Assembly (NCBI RefSeq): GCF_002953935.1 | Contig: NZ_CP026514.1 | Location: 3,162,001-3,226,000 of the forward strand | Direction of reading: 5' to 3' | DNA length: 64,000 bases | From: Arthrobacter sp. PGP41 | GTDB taxonomy: Bacteria; Actinomycetota; Actinomycetes; Actinomycetales; Micrococcaceae | Shown here: one piece after another, positions 53,275-62,929 of the stretch | How positions within the stretch are numbered: the stretch's first letter is position 1 | Layout: each line of letters begins with the position of its first letter | Program-made: the position numbers and the translations under genes | The notes under the pieces: model-generated | Database searches by the model: none | What the model was told of the DNA's origin: nothing | What the model saw: only the letters and a program-made list of their open reading frames with translations

Positions 53275-54624
53275 TCAGGCGTGGAGCTCAGCTTCCAGCC
53301 GCTCGAGGTCGGCGACGACGGCGGCACGCTTGGGCGAGCGGGCAGGCAGCAGTTTCAGGGCGGCACGCCGGACCCCGACGTCGTCCCTCGCCTCCGGCAG
53401 CTCAGCGTACTTGAGCACCGTTTCGGCGCTGCCGTCCGTGAGGACGGCTTCCCTCATCAGGGACGAGACCCTGTCCCGAAGATCGATGATGCCGGGAGCC
53501 TCGGACTTAGGCAGCACGGCGCCGCGGTAGATCTCCAGCGCGATCCGGTGGGCGCCGCGCTGCAGGCAGTTAAGGACCTGGCCGCTGTCCGGCACCAGGT
53601 CCAGGGGCAGCCTGTACGGCCGCGAGCCGGGAACGGCGGCCGGGTTGAGCTGCTGAAGGACCTTGCGCAGCCGGACCATTTCGGCGCGCAGGGTCATGGT
53701 GGACCCTTCGCCCGGGTACAGGAGGACGCTGAGTTCCTCGGCGCTCAGTCCATCCGGGTGCGAGCTCAGCAGGGCGAGGATTTCGCTGTGCCGGGCGGAC
53801 AGCACCACGGTTTTGCCTTCAATGCTGAGCAGGGCCTGGTCGCGGCCCAGCAGCTGGAGGCTGTTGCGGTACAGGCTGCCTTCCTTCACGCCCGCCCGCG
53901 GCGACCGGGAGGCGGTAGCCGCCGGCCGCCGTCGTGCTGGCCTGCTGGCAAGCTCGGCCGCGAGCTGCAGCCGTTCAACGCGAAGCTGCGCCTGTGCCGC
54001 CGCGACGGTGGCTTCCACGAGGGACAAAGTGTGGGGTGCCACCGCCATGGCCGTGCCGGTAATGTCCACCACGCCCAGGACAGCGCCGGAATCGGGATCG
54101 TGGAAGGGAACGGCGGTGCAGCTCCAGGGATGGACGGTGCGCTGGTAGTGCTCGGCCCCGGCGATCTGGATTCCGCGGCCCAGGGCCAGGGCGGTTCCAG
54201 GGGCACTTGTTCCCACCGTTGCTTCGGACCAGTCGGCGCCCGGGACGAACATCATGCCCTCGGCGCGGCGCTGCAGCACAGGGTCCCCGTCCACCCACAG
54301 GAGCCGGCCCACCTCATCGCCCACTGCCACCAGCAGGCCGCTGTCGTGGCTGGGCTGGACCAGGAGCTTGTTGATGACAGGCATGATGGCCGCCAGTGGG
54401 TGCTGGCTGCGGTAGTCCTCCAGCACATCCCGGTCCATGGCGAGCGGGGCTGCCGGGCTGTCCGGGTTTGCCTTGAAACGGGCCGAACGCTGCCAGGACT
54501 CTTTGATGAGCTTGCGCAGGCCTGGAATCTCCGGGGTGCCTGCAGCGGCACCGTCCAGGTACTCATGCCCGGCGAGGGCTGCCCGCTGGTGCGGCTCGGC
54601 GGCCGGCTGGATCAGGTTCGTCAT
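53275..54624 (-). CDS. GAF domain transcriptional regulator of the alcohol dehydrogenase module
   Basis: 449 residues from the ATG at 54624 (MTNLIQPAAE), preferred because GGGAG lies 4 bases upstream; 27 upstream codons are unlikely. A GAF-type sensory region (about 80-230) with AVGDEVGRLLWVDGD, SEATVGTSAPGTAL and AVPFHDPDSGAVLGV is followed by a C-terminal winged-helix-like region (ARHSEILALLSSHPDGLSAE). It lacks the AAA+ domain of sigma-54 activators such as AcoR, which it resembles in front. It probably activates the downstream exaC-adhP-DUF779 genes in response to an alcohol or aldehyde. Confidence 0.85.
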   Translation of the reverse strand: MTNLIQPAAEPHQRAALAGHEYLDGAAAGTPEIPGLRKLIKESWQRSARFKANPDSPAAPLAMDRDVLEDYRSQHPLAAIMPVINKLLVQPSHDSGLLVAVGDEVGRLLWVDGDPVLQRRAEGMMFVPGADWSEATVGTSAPGTALALGRGIQIAGAEHYQRTVHPWSCTAVPFHDPDSGAVLGVVDITGTAMAVAPHTLSLVEATVAAAQAQLRVERLQLAAELASRPARRRPAATASRSPRAGVKEGSLYRNSLQLLGRDQALLSIEGKTVVLSARHSEILALLSSHPDGLSAEELSVLLYPGEGSTMTLRAEMVRLRKVLQQLNPAAVPGSRPYRLPLDLVPDSGQVLNCLQRGAHRIALEIYRGAVLPKSEAPGIIDLRDRVSSLMREAVLTDGSAETVLKYAELPEARDDVGVRRAALKLLPARSPKRAAVVADLERLEAELHA

Positions 54625-54854
54625 CGAACTCCCATGATGGTGCGCGGCATTCGTTCTGCCAGCCCGGCCATTGTACCCCTCGGCCAGCTGAACGGCGGGC
54701 CGCAAATGCGTTGCTTTTGGCGCCCGTGGCAGGCGGCAGTCACCGGAACGGCGCGGTTGCGGGGACCAGGTGCCTGCAAAAGTTACGCAAACAGGGACGC
54801 GTCAACCGGGATGGAGTGAAGCTCGAATAACACCCCAATACAGAGCGTGAACCG

Positions 54855-56285
54855 TTAGCCGCGGGAGATACGGATCATCTCCTCGCGCGGCACCACCTTG
54901 ATGCGTTCGCGGACCACGTGGTCCAGGCCTTCGGGTCCGGTCCAGGCAGCACCGAGGCCTGCTTCGTGGGCGTCGAGCCTGTTCCAGCCCTCCCACGTGG
55001 TGTACTCGATACCGCGCTCTTCCAGCAGGTCGATGATCGCCTGCGGGTCAGGGTTCTTGGCCGGCGGCAGGGTCAGCCGGTCCTCGAGCAGGAAACCGAT
55101 GGTTTCCAGGGCGTCGCCCTTGGTGTGGCCGATCAGGCCAACCGGTCCGCGCTTGATCCAGCCGGTGGCGTAGATGCCGGGTATCGGGTTGCCTTCAGCG
55201 TCTAGGACGCGGCCGCCTTCGTTGGGGATGACGCCCCGCTTGGCGTCGTACTCGAGTTCGTCCAGGGCTGAGCCGTGGTAGCCGATGGCCCGGTAAACGG
55301 CCTGGACCGGGTACTCCATGTACTCCCCCGTGCCCTTGGCATTCCCGGTCCCGTCGAGCTGCATGCGCTCGAACTTGATCCCGCCCACCTTGCCCGCGCC
55401 GTCATCGAGCACCTCTACGGGGCTGTGCAGGAAGTGCAGGTGCAGCCGCCGGGAGGACGGGTTCTCGGACTCGGTGTGCTCTTCCACCAGCCAGTTGGTG
55501 AGCGTATTCACCATGGTTTTGATCTGGTTGTTGCTGCGGATGGCGTCATCGGAGGCTTCGTCGAACTCGAAGTCCTCGGGGTAGAGCACGATGTCCACGT
55601 CGTTCATGTGGCTCAGTTCCCGGAGCTCCAGGGGCGTGAACTTTACCTGGGCCGGGCCCCGGCGGCCGAACACGTGCACGTCCGTGACCGGCGAGGCCTT
55701 GAGTCCCTGGTACACGTTGTCCGGAATCTCGGTGCTCAGCAGTTCCTCGGGGTGCTTGACCAGCATGCGGGCCACGTCCAGGGCCACGTTGCCGTTGCCG
55801 ATCACCGCGATTTCCTTGGCGTCCAGCGGCCACTCGCGGGGGACGTCCGGGTGTCCGTCGTACCAGGACACAAAGTCCGCGCCGCCGAACGAGCCCTTCA
55901 GCTCGATGCCGGGGATGTCCAGGTCCGCGTCCTTGACAGCGCCGGTGGAGAAGATCACGGCATCGTAGAAGGCACGGAAATCGTGCAGGGTGAGGTCCCG
56001 GCCGTAGGTGACGTTCCCCAGGAACCGGATGTCGCCGCGGTCCAGGACCTTGTGCAGGGCGTTCACGATGCCCTTGATCCGGGGGTGGTCCGGCGCAACG
56101 CCATACCGGATCAGGCCGTAGGGCGCCGGGTAGGCCTCGAACAGGTCGATGCTGACCTCGAAGTCGCCGTCCTTGACCCCGCTGGACTTGGTGAGGATGT
56201 CCGCAGCGTAGACACCGGCCGGCCCCGCGCCCACAATGGCGACACGGAGGGGACGGGAGGAGGCGGATTCGCTGTGGTTGGACAC
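54855..56285 (-). CDS. fprA: Ferredoxin/flavodoxin-NADP+ reductase, FprA type
   Basis: About 476 residues. The FAD site VAIVGAGPAGVYAADIL is near the N-terminus and the NADP site AVIGNGNVALDVARML about 155-170; APYGLIRYGVAPDHP and GWIKRGPVGLIGHTKGDA are the family's signature stretches. It passes electrons between NADPH and ferredoxin, as adrenodoxin-reductase-like FprA does in mycobacteria. I use the GTG at 56285, which has GAAGGG 5 bases upstream; an ATG at 56309 lies further out without a clear site. Confidence 0.93.
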   Translation of the reverse strand: MSNHSESASSRPLRVAIVGAGPAGVYAADILTKSSGVKDGDFEVSIDLFEAYPAPYGLIRYGVAPDHPRIKGIVNALHKVLDRGDIRFLGNVTYGRDLTLHDFRAFYDAVIFSTGAVKDADLDIPGIELKGSFGGADFVSWYDGHPDVPREWPLDAKEIAVIGNGNVALDVARMLVKHPEELLSTEIPDNVYQGLKASPVTDVHVFGRRGPAQVKFTPLELRELSHMNDVDIVLYPEDFEFDEASDDAIRSNNQIKTMVNTLTNWLVEEHTESENPSSRRLHLHFLHSPVEVLDDGAGKVGGIKFERMQLDGTGNAKGTGEYMEYPVQAVYRAIGYHGSALDELEYDAKRGVIPNEGGRVLDAEGNPIPGIYATGWIKRGPVGLIGHTKGDALETIGFLLEDRLTLPPAKNPDPQAIIDLLEERGIEYTTWEGWNRLDAHEAGLGAAWTGPEGLDHVVRERIKVVPREEMIRISRG

Positions 56286-56359
56286 CGGAAGCCCTTCTGA
56301 ACTGGCCATTTGAGGAAAATGCGCCGGAACAGGTAGCGCACAGTCCCCTATTCTAGGCC

Positions 56360-57358
56360 TCAGCCGCTCTTCGCCAGCGGCACCACGTCACCTTCGCGGT
56401 ACAGGAGGGCCCGGAGTTCGGCCTCGGCGGAGTCGGGCCGTTTGGGATCGATGGTTTCGCCCTCGTGGTAGTGGTCCACCACACGGGGATCCACGTAGCT
56501 CTTGCGGGCGATGGACGGCGTGTTCCCCAGCACCTCGGACGCTTCCATCATGGCCCGGGCGATGGCCCTCTTGCGTTTGGCGGCCGTCCGCTGGGCGCCC
56601 GTGCGGGCCAGGCTGGCAGCGGCCGCAACCGTGCCCCGCAGGGTCCGGAAGTCCTTGGCCGTGAAGTCGGATCCGGTCCGTTCCTTCACGTAGGCGTTGA
56701 TGTCGGCACTGGTGACGGGCTTCCACTGCCGTCCCTCCTTGTACGCCAGGAGCCGGGCATTGGGGCCGCGCCGCTTGAGCAGCCGCAGCAGGACGGCGAG
56801 GTCTGCATCGCGGAACTCCGACTCCCAGTCCTTGCCGCTCTTGGCGGGGAACCTCAGGAGGATGCGGTCCTTGCGCACCGTCACGTGGGCGCAGAGCAGG
56901 GTGGCGAGCCCATGGCTGCCGTTCTCGTTCGTGTACCGTTCAGACCCCACCCGCAGCGACCCGCTGTCCAGCATCCGGAAGGCCCCGGCCAGGACCCGGT
57001 CCCGCGAAAAGCCCTCACTGCGCAGGTCCATGGTGACCCTGCGGCGCGCCGCCGGCAGCGACTCCGCCAGCTGTAGGGAACGGTCGAACTTCACCCTGTC
57101 CTTACGTTCCCGCCATTCCGGGTGGTAGATGTACTGGCGCCGGCCAACTGCATCCACACCCGTTGCCTGGATGTGGCCGTTCTCGAACGGGGCAATCCAT
57201 ACATCGGTCCACGCCGGCGGAATGCCGATGCTTTCCAGCCGGTCCCGGACCGGGCCGGGCGGCAACGTGGAGCCGTCCAGGTCCCGGTAGCTGAAGCCTT
57301 TGCCGGCAGCAACACGGCGGTAGCCCCGGCCCGAGGCGTTGCTGCGGCGGAGCCTCAT
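56360..57358 (-). CDS. DNA topoisomerase IB
   Basis: 332 residues of the small poxvirus-type enzyme. The catalytic tyrosine is Y288 in ARKSYVDPRVV. The catalytic arginine is R238 in KDFRTLRGT, where the usual bacterial residue after Thr is Trp, not Leu. KFDRSL and RYTNENGSHGLATL (with the second active-site arginine) are also present. It nicks and religates one strand through a 3'-phosphotyrosine to relax supercoils, independent of ATP. It is common in soil actinobacteria; no partner gene is evident. Confidence 0.93.
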   Translation of the reverse strand: MRLRRSNASGRGYRRVAAGKGFSYRDLDGSTLPPGPVRDRLESIGIPPAWTDVWIAPFENGHIQATGVDAVGRRQYIYHPEWRERKDRVKFDRSLQLAESLPAARRRVTMDLRSEGFSRDRVLAGAFRMLDSGSLRVGSERYTNENGSHGLATLLCAHVTVRKDRILLRFPAKSGKDWESEFRDADLAVLLRLLKRRGPNARLLAYKEGRQWKPVTSADINAYVKERTGSDFTAKDFRTLRGTVAAAASLARTGAQRTAAKRKRAIARAMMEASEVLGNTPSIARKSYVDPRVVDHYHEGETIDPKRPDSAEAELRALLYREGDVVPLAKSG

Positions 57359-57472
57359 GGGGCCACGTCCGGCCGCTTGGCGAAAATCATAAAAGCAAGC
57401 CTACTGACTATTTGCCGGGTTGCGTGCCCTGCCTGCAGGAATACCTGCCCCCGGGGTGGTGTTATTGGTTCC

Positions 57473-58519
57473 GTGCCCACTCCCGATGGATCCTCCCCCG
57501 CCAGCGCCCCGGCTCCCGCCGCTGCGCCCCCTCCTTCCCCGGCAGCCGGTCCCAAAGCCGCCGGTCCCAAGGCCGTCGGTCCCAAGGCCGTGGACAAGGA
57601 GACGACGGCGGGCATCCTCTTTGGCATCGGCGCTTACGGGCTGTGGGGGCTGCTCCCGCTGTACTTCTTCGTCCTCATGCCGGCAGGCGCCGTCGAGATC
57701 GTGGCCAACCGGGTGGTGTGGTCCCTGCTCTTCTGCGCCCTCCTCATCACGGCCACCCGCTCATGGTCCGCCCTGGCGCAGGCCCTGCGGAACCGCGCCG
57801 TGTTTGGCTCGCTGGCCCTGGCCGCCCTCCTGATCGCCGTCAACTGGCTGACCTACACCTACGGGGTGACCACCGGGCAGGCCGTTGAGGCGTCCCTTGG
57901 CTACTTCATCAACCCGCTGGTGTCCGTCCTGCTCGGTGTGTTCGTCCTGAAGGAGAGGCTGCGTCCGCTCCAGTGGACCGCCGTCGGCATCGGTTTTGTG
58001 GCGGTGGGCGTCCTCACCTACTCCTACGGCAAGCTGCCGTGGATCGCACTGACCCTGGCCTTCAGCTTCGGCCTCTACGGTTTCGTCAAGAAGCGGGTGG
58101 GGTCCAGGGTGGACGCCGTCACCAGCCTCACGGTGGAAAGCATGGTGCTGGCCCCGTTCGCGGGCGCCACGATGGTCTACCTGGCAGCCGCCGGAACAGC
58201 CACGCTCACCACCCAGGGCCCGGGCCATTTCTGGCTCCTGCTGGCCTCCGGCGTGATCACGGCGGTACCGCTGCTGTTCTTCGGAGCCTCGGCCCGCCGG
58301 CTTCCCCTGACAACCATTGGGCTGCTGCAGTACTTCGCGCCAGTGCTGCAGTTCATCCTGGCGCTGGTGGTGTTCAGGGAAGCGATGACCCTGGACCGCT
58401 GGATCGGCTTCGGCGTGGTGTGGGTGGCGCTGCTGGTCCTGACCGTGGACATGCTGCGCACGGCCCGCAAGGCGTCCGTGGCCCGGCGACGGAACCGAGC
58501 GGCCCTCAAATCCTCCTAG
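57473..58519 (+). CDS. rarD: EamA family transporter, RarD-like
   Basis: 348 residues from a GTG at 57473; a frame open upstream is antisense shadow of the topoisomerase gene. An Ala/Pro-rich N-terminal tail includes three 15-base direct repeats (57545-57589, encoding AGPKA-like units). Ten membrane helices follow, with GIGAYGLWGLLPLYFF in helix 1 and VNWLTYTYGVTTGQAVEASLG split over helix 4, typical of the RarD subgroup. Substrate unknown (RarD confers chloramphenicol-related phenotypes by name only). Confidence 0.88.
   Translation: MPTPDGSSPASAPAPAAAPPPSPAAGPKAAGPKAVGPKAVDKETTAGILFGIGAYGLWGLLPLYFFVLMPAGAVEIVANRVVWSLLFCALLITATRSWSALAQALRNRAVFGSLALAALLIAVNWLTYTYGVTTGQAVEASLGYFINPLVSVLLGVFVLKERLRPLQWTAVGIGFVAVGVLTYSYGKLPWIALTLAFSFGLYGFVKKRVGSRVDAVTSLTVESMVLAPFAGATMVYLAAAGTATLTTQGPGHFWLLLASGVITAVPLLFFGASARRLPLTTIGLLQYFAPVLQFILALVVFREAMTLDRWIGFGVVWVALLVLTVDMLRTARKASVARRRNRAALKSS
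57545..57589 (+). repeat. Three tandem 15-base repeats in the rarD start
   Basis: Units GCCGGTCCCAAAGCC, GCCGGTCCCAAGGCC and GTCGGTCCCAAGGCC follow one another without gaps. They encode a Gly-Pro-Lys-Ala linker ahead of the first membrane helix and could vary in number between strains by slippage. Confidence 0.85.
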
Positions 58520-58559
58520 CCCCCTGTTGCCGGGAACCCCGGTGGAGTAGGTTGCTCGG

Positions 58560-59813
58560 ATGGAGGACTCATATCAGGTCATCGTGATCGGGGCCGGATT
58601 CGCCGGCACCGCTGCAGCCAGGGAACTTGGCCGCAAGGGCGTCCGCGTCCTGCTTATCGATTCGAACAACTACCACCAGTTCCAGCCCCTGCTGTACCAG
58701 GTGGCCACCTCGCAGATCGGTGTGTCCGCCATTGCCCGTCCCATCCGGTCCATGTTCCGGCGGATTCGCAACGTGCGGGTCCTGACCGCGGAAGTGGCCT
58801 CGGTTGATGTTGGAAACCACACCGTCACCACCGACGAGGGCGACACGTTCCGCGCCAAAGTTTTGGTGATCGCCGTTGGCGCCGTTCCCAACTTCTTCAA
58901 TACGCCCGGGGCGGAAGAGCATGCCTTCCCGCTGTACTCCGTTACCGACGCCACCAGGCTCGGGACCAGCGTGACCCGGCTGCTGGACCGGGCCGACCGC
59001 GAGCCTGGAACCGAAGTGGACATGGTGGTGGTGGGCGGCGGTCCCACGGGTGTGGAGACTGCCGGCGCCCTGGCGGAAAACATCAAGTTCGTTGTGGCAA
59101 AGTACTTCTCCCCGGAACTGGCGGCCCGGTGCCGCGTGCACTTGGTGGACATGGTGCCGAGCGTGCTCGCCATGTTTTCTTCCAAGTCCCAGGAGTACAC
59201 CCGGCAACGCCTGGCGAAGATTGGTGTCCAGATGCATATGGGGGTGGGCGTCACTGAGGTCAGGGCCGACGGCGTGACGCTGGCTGACGGGACGGTCATC
59301 CCCGGCGGGATCGTTGTCTGGGCCGGCGGGCTGAAGGGCGGGCACCTCATCGCCGGCTCGGGCCTGCCGCAGGGAAAAGGCGGGCGGATCGACGTCCGGG
59401 CGGACCTGACGGCCCCCGGCGCGGAAGGCGTGTATGTCATCGGCGACGCCGCCAACATCACCGATTCAACCGGAGCGAAACTGCCGCAGCTCGGTTCGGT
59501 GGCCCAGCAGGCCGGGAAGTGGGCGGCGCGCAACATCCTTGCCGACCTCAACGGCGGAACCCGGCAGCCTTTCCGCTACGTGGACAAGGGATACATGGCG
59601 ATGATCGGGCGGGGCGCGGCGGTGGCTGAACTGGGTCGCCGGCGCGTCCAGCTCCAGGGTCCGCTGGCTTTTCTGTCCTGGCTCCTGGTGCACCTTGCCC
59701 TGCTGTCCGGATTCCAGCAGAAGGTCCGCGCCCTGTTTTCCTGGCTCAACGGTTACGTCCTGCACAGCCCTGCGCAGGTGGTCATCGGCGAACCGGACAA
59801 AGCCCAGAGGTAG
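58560..59813 (+). CDS. NDH-2-like FAD-dependent NADH dehydrogenase
   Basis: 417 residues. The FAD site VIVIGAGFAGTAAARELG opens the protein, the NADH site VVVGGGPTGVETAGALA lies at about 160-176, and YVIGDAANI marks the FAD C-terminal contact. The NYHQFQPLLYQVATSQI quinone/FAD segment and the C-terminal amphipathic region (LSWLLVHLALLSGFQQ) fit type II NADH:quinone oxidoreductases, which feed electrons to menaquinone without pumping protons. It is attached to the membrane peripherally. Confidence 0.9.
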   Translation: MEDSYQVIVIGAGFAGTAAARELGRKGVRVLLIDSNNYHQFQPLLYQVATSQIGVSAIARPIRSMFRRIRNVRVLTAEVASVDVGNHTVTTDEGDTFRAKVLVIAVGAVPNFFNTPGAEEHAFPLYSVTDATRLGTSVTRLLDRADREPGTEVDMVVVGGGPTGVETAGALAENIKFVVAKYFSPELAARCRVHLVDMVPSVLAMFSSKSQEYTRQRLAKIGVQMHMGVGVTEVRADGVTLADGTVIPGGIVVWAGGLKGGHLIAGSGLPQGKGGRIDVRADLTAPGAEGVYVIGDAANITDSTGAKLPQLGSVAQQAGKWAARNILADLNGGTRQPFRYVDKGYMAMIGRGAAVAELGRRRVQLQGPLAFLSWLLVHLALLSGFQQKVRALFSWLNGYVLHSPAQVVIGEPDKAQR

Positions 59814-59827
59814 CGGCGCCTTAATCC

Positions 59828-59863
59828 CCTGAGGCCCCGGAACAGTAGTTCCGGGGCCTCAGG
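59828..59863. terminator. Terminator between NDH-2 and gabT
   Basis: A perfect 16-base stem, CCTGAGGCCCCGGAAC (59828-59843) with its complement (59848-59863), and an AGTA loop, followed by TTGTG. It serves the convergent NDH-2-like and gabT genes. Confidence 0.85.
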
Positions 59864-59906
59864 TTGTGTTCGCGCCGTTGCGAGGGGACGCTAACTCTGC
59901 GGACTG

Positions 59907-61277
59907 CTAGGCGTTCGCCTTGATGGCGGCGGCCAGGACCTCCAGGCCGTCGTTGAGCAGCTCGTCGGTGATGACCAGCGGCGGCAGCAGCCGGATGACG
60001 TTTCCGTAGGTGCCGCAGGTGAGGATGATGACGCCTTCCTTCAGGCACGCGGCCGCCACGGCCTTGGTCAGTTCCGGGTTCGGTTCCTTGGACCCGGCCT
60101 GGACCAGCTCGATGGCGAGCATGGCACCGCGCCCGCGGACGTCGCCGATGACGGCGGTTCCGGCACCGGCCAGCTCGGCCTGCAGCGCGCGGAGGCGGGT
60201 AGTGGCCAGGGCTTCGATGTGGCGGGCCCGGCCGGCGAGGTCGTATTCCTCCATGGAACCGATGGACGCCAGCGCGGCAGCGCATGCCACCGGGTTTCCG
60301 CCGTAGGTGCCGCCCAGGCCGCCGGGGTGCACGGCGTCGAGGAGGTCTGCGCGGCCGGTGATGGCGGAGAGCGGCATGCCGCCGGCGATGCCCTTGGCTA
60401 GGGTCATGATGTCCGGAATTACGCCCTCGTGGTTCACGGCGAACCATTCACCGGTGCGGCAGAAGCCGGACTGGACCTCGTCGGCGATGAACACGATGCC
60501 CTTTTCCTTGGCCCAGGCAGCGAGCGCGGGGAGGAAGCCCTCGGCCGGGACAATGAACCCGCCTTCACCCTGGATGGGCTCGATGATGATCGCGGCAACC
60601 TGGTCCCCGCCGATCTGCTTCTCGATCATGGTGATGGCGCGCTGGGCGGCCTCGGCACCCTTGATGGCGGGGTTTTCCTCGCGGTACGGGTAGCTCATGG
60701 GCATCCGGTACACCTCGGGTGCGAAGGGGCCGAAGTTGGTCTTGTACGGCATGGCCTTCGCGGTGAGAGCCATGGTGAGGTTGGTGCGGCCGTGGTAGGC
60801 GTGGTCAAAGGCGACGACGGCGTCCCGGCCGGTTGCCAGGCGGGCCACCTTGACTGCGTTTTCCACTGCCTCCGCACCGGAGTTGAAGAGGACCGTGCGC
60901 TTCTCGTGGTCGCCGGGGGTGAGGCGGTTCAGCTGCTCCGCTAGGGCTACGTAGCCCTCGTACGGGGTGACCATGAAGCAGGTGTGCGTGAAGTGCTCCA
61001 CGGCTTCCTTGACGGCACCGACGACGGCGGGATCGGAGGCGCCCACGCTGGTCACCGCGATGCCTGAGCCGAGGTCGATGAAGGAGTTGCCGTCGACGTC
61101 GTGGATGATCCCGCCGTCGGCGTCTGCCACGTAGACGGGAACAGCGGAGGCGACGCCGGCGGCAACTACCGCCTTGCGGCGCTCGGTCAGTGCAACCGAC
61201 TTGGGTCCGGGGAAGTCCGCCTGGACCCGGCGCTTCTGCTCCAGGCGGAAAGTGATGTCTGATGCGGTGGTGGTCAT
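59907..61277 (-). CDS. gabT: 4-aminobutyrate aminotransferase
   Basis: 456 residues, class III PLP aminotransferase. The cofactor lysine is K295 in TLAKGIAGG, the ring aspartate D266 in IADEVQSG, and FNSGAEAVENAVKVAR binds the phosphate. It moves the amino group of 4-aminobutyrate to 2-oxoglutarate, giving succinate semialdehyde. The aldehyde dehydrogenase gene lies 53 bases upstream on the same strand; both probably share the promoter near 62780. Confidence 0.92.
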   Translation of the reverse strand: MTTTASDITFRLEQKRRVQADFPGPKSVALTERRKAVVAAGVASAVPVYVADADGGIIHDVDGNSFIDLGSGIAVTSVGASDPAVVGAVKEAVEHFTHTCFMVTPYEGYVALAEQLNRLTPGDHEKRTVLFNSGAEAVENAVKVARLATGRDAVVAFDHAYHGRTNLTMALTAKAMPYKTNFGPFAPEVYRMPMSYPYREENPAIKGAEAAQRAITMIEKQIGGDQVAAIIIEPIQGEGGFIVPAEGFLPALAAWAKEKGIVFIADEVQSGFCRTGEWFAVNHEGVIPDIMTLAKGIAGGMPLSAITGRADLLDAVHPGGLGGTYGGNPVACAAALASIGSMEEYDLAGRARHIEALATTRLRALQAELAGAGTAVIGDVRGRGAMLAIELVQAGSKEPNPELTKAVAAACLKEGVIILTCGTYGNVIRLLPPLVITDELLNDGLEVLAAAIKANA

Positions 61278-61330
61278 GGGGAGCCTTTCTGGAAAGCCTG
61301 GGGGTTCGGTGCGGAGGTTTGGAGGCGCGG

Positions 61331-62770
61331 CTAGGCGTCGAGTGCACTCATGACGTGCTTGATGCGCGTGTAGTCCTCAACGCCGTACATGGAGAGGTCC
61401 TTGCCGTAGCCGGACTGCTTGAAGCCGCCGTGGGGCATTTCGGCGGTGAGGAGGATGTGGGTGTTGATCCAGACGGCGCCGAAGTCCAGGTCACGGCTCA
61501 GGCGCATGGCCGTGCCGTGGTTGGTGGTCCACACGCTGGAGGCGAGGGCGTAATCCACGTCATTAGCCAGTTCCACAGCTTCTTCCTCGGTGCTGAACTT
61601 CTGCACGGTGATGACGGGTCCAAAGGTTTCCTTCTGGACAATGTCATCGCTCTGCCTGGCGCCGGTGACGATGGTGGGTTCGAAGAAGTAGCCCTTCTCC
61701 CCGGCCCGGTGGCCGCCAATTTCGATCCGGCAGTTGGCGGGCAGGTTCTCCACCACGGAGCTGACGGCGTTGAAGTGGTTGATGTTGTTCAGCGGGCCGA
61801 AGTAGTTGTCCTCATCGTTCTGAGAGCCGGTGCGCAGGGTTTTGGTGTGCTCCACCATGGCGGCGACGACGTCGTCGTGCACGGAGTCCTCCACCAGCAC
61901 GCGCGTGATCGCGGTGCAATCCTGGCCTGCGTTGAAGAATGCGAACTCGGCGATCGCCGCAGCACTCTTCTTGATGTCGGCGTCCTTGAAGACGATGGCC
62001 GGCGCCTTGCCGCCAAGCTCCAGGTGGGCACGCTTGAGGCCCTTGGCGGCACCGGAGGCCACAGCGATGCCGGCACGGACGGAGCCGGTGATGGACACGA
62101 GGCCGGGCACCTTGTGGTCAATCATCAGGGCACCGGTCTCACCGGTGCCGAGCACAACGTTCAGGACGCCGGCGGGCAGGATGTCCCCTGCGAGGCGGGC
62201 CAGCACCAGCGTGGATTCGGGGGTGGTGTCCGAGGGCTTGAGGACCACGGTGTTGCCGGCGGCGAGCGCCGGGCCGATCTTCCAGATGGCCATCAGGAAG
62301 GGGTAGTTCCAGGGCGCAACCTGGGCCACGACGCCAATGGGTTCGCGGCGGACATAGGAGGTGTGCCCCTCGAAGTATTCGCCGGCGGACTTGCCTTCAA
62401 GGATGCGGGCTGCGCCGGCAAAGAAACGGAGCTGGTCGGCGCCGGCCGCCACTTCCTCGGAGGCGATCAAGGAGCGCACCTGGCCGGTATTGCGGTGCTG
62501 GGCCTCCACGAGCTCCTCGCTGTTGGCCTCGACGGCGTCGGCGAGCTTGAGGAGCATGAGCTGGCGCTGCCCGGGGGTGACGTGCTTCCAGGTCCTGAAG
62601 GCGTCCTTGGCTGCGGTCATCGCGGCGTCCACATCGGCCTGCACGGAGACGGGCGACTGCGCCACCACTTCCCCGTTGGTTGGGTTCACGATATCCAGCA
62701 GGGTGGTGCCGGCAGGGGTGACGAACTTCCCGTTGATGAAGTTCTGCAGGGTCTGGACCACGGTGTGCAA
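61331..62770 (-). CDS. Gamma-aminobutyraldehyde dehydrogenase
   Basis: 479 residues of the NAD-dependent aldehyde dehydrogenase family, with E251 in LELGGKAP, C285 in NAGQDCTAITR and WNYPFLMAIWKIGPALAAG near the cofactor site. The AGQDCTA surrounding and the 479-residue length fit PatD/Prr-type enzymes, which oxidise 4-aminobutanal from putrescine to GABA; the gabT gene next to it then consumes GABA. A succinate-semialdehyde dehydrogenase role is the alternative. Confidence 0.88.
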   Translation of the reverse strand: MHTVVQTLQNFINGKFVTPAGTTLLDIVNPTNGEVVAQSPVSVQADVDAAMTAAKDAFRTWKHVTPGQRQLMLLKLADAVEANSEELVEAQHRNTGQVRSLIASEEVAAGADQLRFFAGAARILEGKSAGEYFEGHTSYVRREPIGVVAQVAPWNYPFLMAIWKIGPALAAGNTVVLKPSDTTPESTLVLARLAGDILPAGVLNVVLGTGETGALMIDHKVPGLVSITGSVRAGIAVASGAAKGLKRAHLELGGKAPAIVFKDADIKKSAAAIAEFAFFNAGQDCTAITRVLVEDSVHDDVVAAMVEHTKTLRTGSQNDEDNYFGPLNNINHFNAVSSVVENLPANCRIEIGGHRAGEKGYFFEPTIVTGARQSDDIVQKETFGPVITVQKFSTEEEAVELANDVDYALASSVWTTNHGTAMRLSRDLDFGAVWINTHILLTAEMPHGGFKQSGYGKDLSMYGVEDYTRIKHVMSALDA

Positions 62771-62929
62771 CCTCTTTCGTAGGGGCCACCCGCGCCCGGG
62801 CGGAGTTCGGAGCGGATGGATGGAACTGCCTTGAGCCTATGCCAGCCCCCTTGCGCAGTGAATAGCCACCTGCACACCCTTCAGGGAACTGTTTAGTGCG
62901 GTTGCCCAGCGCCCGTTTATCCTTGACCC

